Shown here piece after piece: positions 24,688 through 31,498 of a stretch of DNA of 64,000 nucleotides. The DNA lies in assembly GCA_963835295.1 (NCBI GenBank), contig CAWIEX010000002.1:62001-126000 (forward strand), written 5' to 3'. Position 1 is the first letter of the stretch. Each line of letters begins with the position of its first letter. The notes beneath the pieces are model-generated. The model saw only the letters and a program-made list of their open reading frames with translations, ran no database searches and was not told where the DNA came from. The position numbers and the translations under genes were made by a program. The DNA comes from JAOPZW01 sp963835295. GTDB taxonomy: Bacteria; Actinomycetota; Thermoleophilia; Solirubrobacterales; Solirubrobacteraceae.

Positions 24688-25575
24688 TCAACCTGCCCTC
24701 CCCGCCAGGGCGCTCCCGCGCCGGCCGGAGAGGACGAGAAGGGCGATCGTGGCGAGCACGAACGGCGTCATGTCGCGGTACTGGGAAATCGACGCGATGG
24801 GCGTGACCAGGGCGTTGACGAGGCCGATCACGATGCCCGCTGCGAAGGTGACCGTGATGGATCGCAGACGGCCGATCAGCGTGGCGGCCAACGACGAGAT
24901 CACGAGGAAGGTGAGCGTGGCGGCGTCCAGACCCACGAGGTTGGAGAGCAGCAGGCCGCTCGCTCCCGACAGCAGCCCGGAACCGAGCCACGCCGCCGCC
25001 TCGACCCGCCGCACCGGGACGCCGAGCGTGGCCGTGATCTCGCGGTCGTTCGCCAGCGCGCGCATCGCCGTGCCCGTCTTGGTGAAGCGCAGGAACAGCG
25101 CGGTGACCGCCATGACCCCGAGGCCGAAGGCGACGGCGATGACCTGTGTCCAGTTGACGAAGATGTCCGAGACCTCGAACCCGTGGTTCGAGGTCGGCAG
25201 GATCATGGAGCGGGCCTTGTCGCTCCACACGAGGTCCATGATCCCCAACAGGATCAGCGCCAGCCCCAGCGTCGCCGTGGCTTTCACGAGGGGATCGCGG
25301 CCCGAGAGCGGCGGGCCGAAGATCACCCCGTAGAGCAGCGTGACGGCCCCGCCGAAGAGCACGCAGACGAGGAAGGCTGGTCCCTGCGCCCAGCTGTTGA
25401 CGTTGATCAGCTGCCAGGCGAGCAGGGCGCCCATGGCTCCGACGGCGCCGAACGCCAGGTTCAGCACACCCGTTGCCCTGTAGAGGACCACCATCCCGAC
25501 TCCGGACAGCGCATACACGCCGCCCAGAGCCAGTCCGGTGACCACGAATGGCTTGAAGTCCTCGATGCTCGGCAT
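24688..25575 (-). CDS. livH: Branched-chain amino acid-type ABC permease LivH
   Basis: A 295-residue permease, mostly hydrophobic, with LALGGVYALSGVGMVVLYRA and GVLNLAFGAVGAMGALLAW at the N-terminus, as in LivH. The docking loop is GTAMRALANDREITATLGV. It follows the binding-protein gene by 51 nt. Confidence 0.9.
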   Translation of the reverse strand: MPSIEDFKPFVVTGLALGGVYALSGVGMVVLYRATGVLNLAFGAVGAMGALLAWQLINVNSWAQGPAFLVCVLFGGAVTLLYGVIFGPPLSGRDPLVKATATLGLALILLGIMDLVWSDKARSMILPTSNHGFEVSDIFVNWTQVIAVAFGLGVMAVTALFLRFTKTGTAMRALANDREITATLGVPVRRVEAAAWLGSGLLSGASGLLLSNLVGLDAATLTFLVISSLAATLIGRLRSITVTFAAGIVIGLVNALVTPIASISQYRDMTPFVLATIALLVLSGRRGSALAGRAG

Positions 25576-25626
25576 TCGGAACCTTGGACGCCCTCTCCCT
25601 CTTGCGCTACGTGTCTAACCCACCAC

Positions 25627-27015
25627 CTAGGAGCCCGGGACCGGGGTGCCCGGCTTGGTGAGGTCGGGCTGGTCCTTCTCGATCTTGCGCACCTGGGCGA
25701 TCGCGGGGTCCGCCTCGGAGATCGGGATGCAGCCGTCCTTGATCACCATCTTGCCGTTCTTGGGGGTGGTGGTCCAGTCGACGTTGTTCGGCAGATGCAG
25801 CGGCGCCTCGCCGTAGTACCACGGCTTGCACAGCATGTCGGTCTTGAACCCCTTCAGGTTCTTGATCGCCTGGTTGACGTTCTTGAGCGTGTACTGGTCG
25901 CCCTTGACCGACTGCAGCGCCATGACGAGCTGCTGGGCCATGACGAAGCCCATCTGGCTGAACGAGCCGAGACCGCCCGTGACCTTGCTGCCGTACTTCT
26001 CGAACACCGCGCGGTACAGCCGCGATTGCGGCCCGTCGGCGTCCGTCACGTTGAGCTCGGCGTTGACGAGGAGCTTGCCGTCCCACTGCTGACCGAGGGC
26101 CTTGGCGACGAAGTCCGTGTTGCACGGCGTCGAGCAGGCCCACGCCTTGACACGGTCCTGCAGGCCCTGCTGCTGCGCGGCCTGGAGGATCTTCAACGCC
26201 TCGGGCGGCGTGAAGTTGAGCACGACGCCGCCGTCCGTGCCGGCCGCCTGCACCAGCTTGAGCGCGATCGAGTTCGCATCCTGGATCGGCACGTTGTCCT
26301 TGAACTGCGTGATCGGCACGTTCAGGCTCTTGGCCACGGTCGCGGGACCCGCGGCGATGTACCCGGTGCCTGGAACGTTCGACTGGTCGAAGGCGATCTT
26401 CTTCGCCCCCGCGCGCACGACGCCCTGCAGGGCGCCGTCCGAGCTGTAGCGCGGGCCCATGTTCGGAGCGGCGCTGTTCGACGTGCCCCAGCACTCGGGC
26501 GCGATGCCGGCGTCGAGCTCGTAGATGCCGAGCGACTCCCAGTACTTGTGGTCGACGGCGCACTCGATGAGGCTGAAGCCGCCGACGACCGCGACCACCT
26601 TGTCGGTCTGGATCAGCTTGTGCGCGTAGCCCGCGATCTGGGACGGGTTGGTCTGCTCCGTGTAGACCTTGTACGTGATCGGGTGGCCGTTGATGCCGCC
26701 GTTGTCGTTGACGCAGTTGAAGTACGCCTGCGCCATCGACGCGCCGTCCGTGAAGTCCGTGCCCGGCTGCTTGGTGACGATCGCGCCGACCCTGATCGGC
26801 GATCCGGTGGCCTTCGTGCCCGGCTTGGTCCCGCACTTCGTCACGTCGCCGGCCTTCTTGGCGGTGGTGGTCGCGCCACCGCCGCCGCCACCGCTCGACG
26901 TGGTCTTGTCGTTGTTGCTGCTGCCGCATGCGGCGACGAGCAGCGACAGTCCGGCCACGAGCACCGCCAGCGCGAGCGCTGGCCGGTACCTGTCCCAGCC
27001 GAAGATCGTCTTCAC
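25627..27015 (-). CDS. Liv-type ABC substrate-binding lipoprotein
   Basis: A 462-residue family 4-type binding protein. The signal peptide ends in lipobox LVAAC, followed by a Ser/Gly-rich tether. IRVGAIVTKQPG opens the periplasmic-binding fold. A ribosome site (GAGGAGGAGGAG) precedes the ATG. Its promoter carries the same dyad found at the catabolic genes, linking this importer to the IclR regulon and suggesting an aromatic-type ligand. Several Cys residues (ACSTPCN, LIECA) could form disulfides. Confidence 0.88.
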   Translation of the reverse strand: MKTIFGWDRYRPALALAVLVAGLSLLVAACGSSNNDKTTSSGGGGGGATTTAKKAGDVTKCGTKPGTKATGSPIRVGAIVTKQPGTDFTDGASMAQAYFNCVNDNGGINGHPITYKVYTEQTNPSQIAGYAHKLIQTDKVVAVVGGFSLIECAVDHKYWESLGIYELDAGIAPECWGTSNSAAPNMGPRYSSDGALQGVVRAGAKKIAFDQSNVPGTGYIAAGPATVAKSLNVPITQFKDNVPIQDANSIALKLVQAAGTDGGVVLNFTPPEALKILQAAQQQGLQDRVKAWACSTPCNTDFVAKALGQQWDGKLLVNAELNVTDADGPQSRLYRAVFEKYGSKVTGGLGSFSQMGFVMAQQLVMALQSVKGDQYTLKNVNQAIKNLKGFKTDMLCKPWYYGEAPLHLPNNVDWTTTPKNGKMVIKDGCIPISEADPAIAQVRKIEKDQPDLTKPGTPVPGS

Positions 27016-27056
27016 CTGACCCTCCTCCTCCTCACGACTACGGTGCTGCGCCCTTG

Positions 27057-27117
27057 GTTCGCCAAGCGCACAGCTGTACGGAAAACGAACCTACTCGCTC
27101 GACTCGCGCGCAGTCAA
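27057..27117 (-). promoter_or_regulatory. Promoter and IclR-type operator A of the Liv operon
   Basis: On the reverse strand TTGACT (27112-27117), 18-nt spacer, TAGGTT (27088-27093) form a good sigma70-type promoter. Sixteen nt further downstream lies the dyad at 27057-27071, read on the plus strand as GTTCGC-CAA-GCGCAC. The operator is in the early transcribed leader, a roadblock position suited to repression. Confidence 0.7.
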
Positions 27118-27191
27118 GGCGCCCCTACCCCCTGTTGGGGGGAGTTTGCACGGGCCTCCGGCGGCCATCGTGTTCACCTTTGACATACGCC

Positions 27192-27262
27192 TTGACGCAT
27201 TCGGAAGCCGAAGGTAGCCTCGAGTCGGGTGCGCCCAGCGCATGATCGTTCGCTATGCGCAC
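27192..27262 (+). promoter_or_regulatory. Promoter and IclR-type operator B of the flavin monooxygenase
   Basis: TTGACG (27192-27197), 17-nt spacer, TAGCCT (27215-27220). The dyad GTTCGC-TAT-GCGCAC is at 27248-27262, again downstream of the likely start site. A second TTGACA at 27180 has no good -10. Confidence 0.7.
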
Positions 27263-27303
27263 AGGCACCGTCGAGCGGTCCAGAGCCAGACGGGAGGGTC
27301 AGC

Positions 27304-28569
27304 ATGCAGGAGGCGTCCGCCGCGTCGAGCACCTTCGAGGTCCCAGAGCCCGACCTCACGCCGCGCGAGATCGTGGCCCGGGCCGCGGCGATGAGGCCCG
27401 AGCTGCTCGAGCGCCAGCAGGAGACCGAGGAGCGCACCTTCTACGCGCAGGACACGCACGAGGCGTTCGCGCGGGCGGGCTTCTACCGGATCCTCCAGCC
27501 GCGGCGCTTCGGCGGCTACGAGTTCGACCTCGAGACCTACTTCCGCGTGATCATCGAGATCGCGCGCGGCTGCCCGTCGAGCGGGTGGTGCCTGTGCCTC
27601 GGCGGGGCCCACGTCCTGCAGGTCGCCTCGATGTACGACGAGGCGGCCCAGGCGGACTTCTTCGGGCCCGACGGGCACTTCGTGTGCGCGTCCTACGGCG
27701 CCCCGGTGGGCGTCGCGCAGCCGCGCGACGACGGCTACGTGATCGGCGGCAAGTTCTCCTACGCCTCCGGGATCCCGTACTCGACGCATTTCATGGGCCA
27801 GACGCTCCTGCATCCCGAGGACCCGCAGGACCCCGGGCTCATGTTCGTCATCCCCGCCGAGCAGTACGAGCGCCTCGACGACTGGCACGGCGTGCTCGGC
27901 ATGCGCGGCAGCGGCTCGCACAGCATCCAGATCGACGACGCGTGGATCCCCGCGTCGCACACCGCGCGCGTCTTCATGGTCGACCTGCCCGTGGAGGGCG
28001 GCACCGTCGGCTCGCGCCTGCATGGCAACCCGATGTACGCGGGGCGCACGCTCGGCTTCTTCCACGGCGAGTTCGGCGCGATCATGGTCGGCTCGGCGTA
28101 TGCGGCGCTCGACGAGTACCAGCGCATCATCACGTCGCGCCCGGCGACCTGGATCCCGACGATGAAGCGCTACGAGCTCGTCGACTACCAGCGCTATCTG
28201 GGCGAGGCGATCGCGGAGATCGGGTGCGCGGAGGCCGCGGTCCTCCAGGGCGCGCAGCAGTGGATGGAGCTCGCGCGCCAGAACGTCGAGGAGGACCGGC
28301 CCTTCACCGCCGAGGACGACGCGCGGCTGGAGGCCCTGCAGGCGACCGCGTGCCGGATCGCGTGGCATGCCGTCGAGGGCATCCTCTTCCGCACCGGAGG
28401 CTCGGCGGGCGCGCGCGACGGCCAGCGCATGCAGCGCTACTGGCGCGACATGTCGACGTACTGGAGCCACAACACCCCGGCCCAGCGCGACTTCCTGCTC
28501 ACCGGCCTCGGGCGCCGGCGCCTCGGGCTGCCGATCGTCCCGCCCGGGCCGGACCCGGCGGCGAGCTAG
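27304..28569 (+). CDS. HsaA/HpaH-type flavin-dependent monooxygenase (acyl-CoA dehydrogenase fold)
   Basis: A 421-residue protein of the acyl-CoA-dehydrogenase fold group that hydroxylates aromatics with reduced flavin (HsaA, C2 of p-hydroxyphenylacetate hydroxylase). Supporting segments are AGFYRILQPRRFGGYEFDL, GCPSSGWCLCLGGAH, GKFSYASGIPYSTHFM and the C-terminal RDMSTYWSHNTPAQRD. The catalytic Glu of true acyl-CoA dehydrogenases is not evident. ATG 27304 is preceded by GGGAGGGTC. Such enzymes need a separate flavin reductase, which is not in the window. Operator B places it in the IclR regulon. The substrate is unknown. Confidence 0.8.
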   Translation: MQEASAASSTFEVPEPDLTPREIVARAAAMRPELLERQQETEERTFYAQDTHEAFARAGFYRILQPRRFGGYEFDLETYFRVIIEIARGCPSSGWCLCLGGAHVLQVASMYDEAAQADFFGPDGHFVCASYGAPVGVAQPRDDGYVIGGKFSYASGIPYSTHFMGQTLLHPEDPQDPGLMFVIPAEQYERLDDWHGVLGMRGSGSHSIQIDDAWIPASHTARVFMVDLPVEGGTVGSRLHGNPMYAGRTLGFFHGEFGAIMVGSAYAALDEYQRIITSRPATWIPTMKRYELVDYQRYLGEAIAEIGCAEAAVLQGAQQWMELARQNVEEDRPFTAEDDARLEALQATACRIAWHAVEGILFRTGGSAGARDGQRMQRYWRDMSTYWSHNTPAQRDFLLTGLGRRRLGLPIVPPGPDPAAS

Positions 28570-29621
28570 CCGGCCAGCCCGTAGAGCGCGGCGGCGTTGC
28601 CGCGCAGCACGGCCTCGCGGCCGGCATCGTCGAGCGCGTCGAGGAGCACGTCGAGGTTGCCGTCACCGTGCTCGTGGGGGAAGTCGCTGGCGAAGACGAG
28701 CATGTCGCGGGCGTCGAGCATCTCGGCCAGCTGCGCAGCCTGCTGTGGATCGGCCGGGAGCTGGGCCGGCGCGGTCGCGGCGCGGAAGTGCCGGCGCACG
28801 TACTCCGAGGGCTTCTCCTTGACCCAGGGGACCTCGCGCCAGATCGCCTTCCAGTCCTTGTCGAAGCGCCACAGCAGCGGCGGCAGCCACGCGAAGCCGC
28901 ACTCGAGCAGGACGACGCGCAGCGACGGAGCGCGATCGAAGACGCCCTCGGAGACGAGGCTGAGGACCTGCGCCTGGGCGACGATGGCCGAGTTGCCCAG
29001 GTAGTCCTCGAAGTAGCTGTGGGTGAAGCCGGTCGCCGTCGCGGCGTTGCCGGCGCGCCCCCAGGCATGCAGGGCGAGGACGAGGCCCTGGGCCGCGATC
29101 GCCTCGTGCAGCTCGTGGAAGCGGCGGTTGCCCCAGCGCATGTCGCCGCGGATGGGGACGAGCACGCCGACGAAGCCGTCGTGCGCGCCGAGCCGCTCGA
29201 CCTCCTTGATCGCCGCCTCGGGGTCGAGGGTGGGGATGGTCAGGTACGCGCGCAGGCGCTCGTCGCGCTCGAGCCACTCCGCGCGCAGCCAGTCGTTGAT
29301 CGCGCCGCACAGCGCCGCCTCGTAGTAGCCGTTGCGGCTGGCGTCGAAGGCGGTCATGCACGTGAGGACCGCGTGGCTCACGCCCCAGGGGTCGAGCACG
29401 CGCTCGCGCAGCGCGTCGAGCTCGCCGGGCGGGGTCGGGCCGCTCGACGGGTAGCTGCCGCTGAGGTCGGGCGAGAGCCGCATCCCGGCGTTGGCCAGGT
29501 AGTCGCGCCAGTAGTCGTCCATGTGCACGGCGAGGGCGTCGATCGCCGCGGGCGCGACGTGGACGTCGGCGTCGATGGCGCCCTGGGTGGGTGGGCCCGT
29601 GTTCGGCGCCACGACCGTCAT
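28566..29621 (-). CDS. Amidohydrolase-2 family enzyme (ACMSD-like)
   Basis: A 351-residue TIM-barrel metal enzyme of the aminocarboxymuconate-semialdehyde decarboxylase group. Visible metal-site regions are DADVHV at 17-22 (a D-x-H form of the first motif), LALHAWGR and ASDFPHEHGD, with the Asp essential in the family. Relatives decarboxylate or hydrolyse ring-cleavage products and hydroxybenzoates. ATG 29621 overlaps the stop of the upstream paralogue by 4 nt (ATGA), so the two are translationally coupled. Its 3' end overlaps the monooxygenase gene. Confidence 0.85.
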   Translation of the reverse strand: MTVVAPNTGPPTQGAIDADVHVAPAAIDALAVHMDDYWRDYLANAGMRLSPDLSGSYPSSGPTPPGELDALRERVLDPWGVSHAVLTCMTAFDASRNGYYEAALCGAINDWLRAEWLERDERLRAYLTIPTLDPEAAIKEVERLGAHDGFVGVLVPIRGDMRWGNRRFHELHEAIAAQGLVLALHAWGRAGNAATATGFTHSYFEDYLGNSAIVAQAQVLSLVSEGVFDRAPSLRVVLLECGFAWLPPLLWRFDKDWKAIWREVPWVKEKPSEYVRRHFRAATAPAQLPADPQQAAQLAEMLDARDMLVFASDFPHEHGDGNLDVLLDALDDAGREAVLRGNAAALYGLAG

Positions 29622-30718
29622 GACCCGAAGCCGTAGAGGCGGCAGGCGTTGGCGGCCATGATCTTCGCCTTGAGCTCCTTGGGGACCGACCGCGGCAGGG
29701 TCATCGCCGGCGAGTCGAAGTCCCAGTGCGGGTAGTCGGAGGCGAACATGATCCGGTCGGTCATGCCGGTGAACTCGAGCGCCTGGACGAGCTGCTCGGG
29801 ATCGTCGGGCTCCTCGATCGGCTGGGTCGTGAACCAGAAGTGCTCGCGGAAGTACTCGGAGGGCCTGCGGTCGAGGTGCGGCACGTCGTCGCGCATCGCC
29901 GACCACGCGGCGTCCATCGACCACATCAGCGGCCCGGCCCACGAGATGCCCGCCTCGACGCACACGACCTGCAGGTCGGTGAAGCGCGCGAAGACGCCCT
30001 CGGCGATGAAGCTCATGGTCACCGCGGCCATGGCGTTGGCGTAGCCGACGTGCTCCTCGAGGTAGTACGACGGCCACCCCGTGCCCCAGTGCTGCTCGAG
30101 CCCGCCGGTGTGGACGACGAGGGGCAGCCCGGCCTCGGCCGCCGCCGCGTAGACCGGCCAGTACTTGCGGTTGCCGAGCGGGTACTCGGCCGTCGTCGGC
30201 AGCAGGACCTGGACGAAGCGCGGGTCGTCGGCGTAGCGCTCGATCTCGCGCACCGCCAGGTCGGGCGACTCGAGCGCGATGTTGATCGTGCTGTGCAGGC
30301 GCTCGTCGCGGTCGAGCATCGCCTCGCGGACCCACTCGTTGACCGCGTGGCACAGCGCGCCGGCGTAATCGGGCGCCTCGGCGCCGAAGCTGTGGCCGTG
30401 CAGCGGGATCAGGACCCCGTAGTCGACCTTGTGCTCGTCGAGCAGCTGATCGCGCATGAGGTCGAAGTCGCTGCCCGGGAAGCCGCCCTCGGGCCACGAG
30501 TCCACGCGGTAGCCCTGGTTGCGCACCCGCGGGTACATCTGCGGCGGGTTGGTGATGCGCACGCCGTAGCGCTCGTAGCGCGCGCGGAACGGCTCGTCGA
30601 GGCGCTCGGCGATGTAGCTGGGCAGCGGCGCCGGGTGGATGTCGGCGTCGACGAGCTTGACGGCGCGCTCGCCGGCCTCGGTGGTGGCCTGCTCGGCCTG
30701 GGGCGTGGTGCTAGGCAT
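29618..30718 (-). CDS. Amidohydrolase-2 family enzyme (ACMSD-like), paralogue
   Basis: A 366-residue relative of the next gene, with DADIHPAPLPSYI, LVVHTGG and FASDYPHWDFDS as metal-site segments. Side-by-side paralogues suggest a two-subunit enzyme or two successive steps. The ATG overlaps the stop of the Rieske gene by 8 nt. The substrate is probably a cyclic or ring-cleaved carboxylate, inferred from family and context only. Confidence 0.85.
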   Translation of the reverse strand: MPSTTPQAEQATTEAGERAVKLVDADIHPAPLPSYIAERLDEPFRARYERYGVRITNPPQMYPRVRNQGYRVDSWPEGGFPGSDFDLMRDQLLDEHKVDYGVLIPLHGHSFGAEAPDYAGALCHAVNEWVREAMLDRDERLHSTINIALESPDLAVREIERYADDPRFVQVLLPTTAEYPLGNRKYWPVYAAAAEAGLPLVVHTGGLEQHWGTGWPSYYLEEHVGYANAMAAVTMSFIAEGVFARFTDLQVVCVEAGISWAGPLMWSMDAAWSAMRDDVPHLDRRPSEYFREHFWFTTQPIEEPDDPEQLVQALEFTGMTDRIMFASDYPHWDFDSPAMTLPRSVPKELKAKIMAANACRLYGFGS

Positions 30719-31130
30719 CGATGACAACGTAGTCCTCCTCGACGTGGACCGGGAACGTCTCGGCGACGTAGGGGCCGGGCTCGCGCCCGGCGAGGTGCGC
30801 GCCGGGCTCGACGTCGACGTCGTAGCTCTTGACGCCCGGCTCGCCCGGGCCCATGAACGACTGGCCCGTGGCGAGGTCGTACTCCCAGCCGTGCCACGGG
30901 CAGGCCAGCAGCGTCGCCTCCGCCTCGAGCTGGAAGTCGCCCGGCCCGCTCGACCGCGCCCACGGTGCGACCCGCCCCTGGCACAACGGCCCACCCTGGT
31001 GCGGGCAGCGGTTGCGGATCCCATAGAACCGATCGCCCACGCGGAACACGCCGATCGACCGACCGCCGACCGAGATGATGCGCCGGTCACCGGACTTGAA
31101 GTCGTCAACGGGCGCGACGACGACCTTCAT
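30711..31130 (-). CDS. Rieske [2Fe-2S] ferredoxin-like protein
   Basis: A 139-residue single Rieske domain. Cluster ligands are Cys42-x-His44 (CPHQGG) and Cys77-x2-His80 (CPWHGW). It is too short to be an oxygenase alpha subunit and lacks the mononuclear iron site, so it is an electron carrier or small redox subunit. ATG 31130 fits the domain start. It leads a three-gene operon with the two amidohydrolases, under operator C. The oxygenase partner is not obvious in the window. Confidence 0.85.
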   Translation of the reverse strand: MKVVVAPVDDFKSGDRRIISVGGRSIGVFRVGDRFYGIRNRCPHQGGPLCQGRVAPWARSSGPGDFQLEAEATLLACPWHGWEYDLATGQSFMGPGEPGVKSYDVDVEPGAHLAGREPGPYVAETFPVHVEEDYVVIDA

Positions 31131-31152
31131 CGCGCTCCCGCCCCCGGGCAGT

Positions 31153-31192
31153 GGTCGCATGGCGCACACATGTCCGACAGGCGAACACGCTA
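31153..31192 (-). promoter_or_regulatory. Promoter and IclR-type operator C of the Rieske-amidohydrolase operon
   Basis: Reverse-strand -10 TAGCGT lies at 31187-31192. Nineteen nt downstream is the dyad at 31153-31167, GGTCGC-ATG-GCGCAC on the plus strand, one mismatch from the consensus. A further inverted pair GCGAACAC/GTGTTCGC flanks the -10 region (31181-31188 / ~31221-31228). Confidence 0.6.
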
Positions 31193-31261
31193 TCGCAGGC
31201 CCGCATTCCTTGGTTCTGTCCGTGTTCGCGCGCGACTATGCGCGGCGCTTTACAGCCTCAC

Positions 31262-31411
31262 CGAGGGAGGGTGAGCCTGCCGGCCTGTGCCGCTTCGATC
31301 GGCGAGCGGCAACGCGCCAAGGACCCGAACCACGTGTGTTTGCATCCGGTTTCCGGACACAAACCCAAGCGGTTCGCGCCTGCGCGGACGCGGGCGGCTC
31401 ACCCTCCCTCG
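31262..31411. repeat. Long imperfect inverted repeat (16-bp perfect outer arms)
   Basis: CGAGGGAGGGTGAGCC (31262-31277) is the exact reverse complement of 31396-31411. Inside, GAACC/GGTTC (31327-31331 / 31371-31375), GTTTG/CAAAC and TCCGG/CCGGA around a TTT loop continue the pairing. It fills most of the 367-bp gap between the Rieske promoter and the 3' end of the molybdopterin gene. Outer-arm sequence resembles that of the element at 61754. Confidence 0.85.
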
Positions 31412-31433
31412 ATGCCCTGGCCACCAACGCGCG

Positions 31434-31498
31434 CGGCAGAGCAGACGCGATGGCGCCCGGCGCAAAGCGACGGCGGCAGAGCAGACGCGACGGCGCCC
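31434..31498. repeat. 25-bp direct repeat, two copies 40 bp apart
   Basis: Copies at 31434-31458 and 31474-31498 differ at one base and start CGGCAGAGCAGACGCGA. The second runs into the stop codon of the molybdopterin gene. The GGCAGAGCAG core recurs as an inverted repeat at 48872-48950. Confidence 0.85.

Noticed and set aside
27180..27208. TTGACA at 27180 as -35 of the flavin monooxygenase gene
   Set aside because: No acceptable -10 occurs at 16-18 nt; the TTGACG/TAGCCT pair 12 nt further on is better.
27304..28569. Genuine acyl-CoA dehydrogenase
   Set aside because: The conserved sequence pattern is that of flavin-dependent hydroxylases of the same fold and the catalytic Glu is not apparent.
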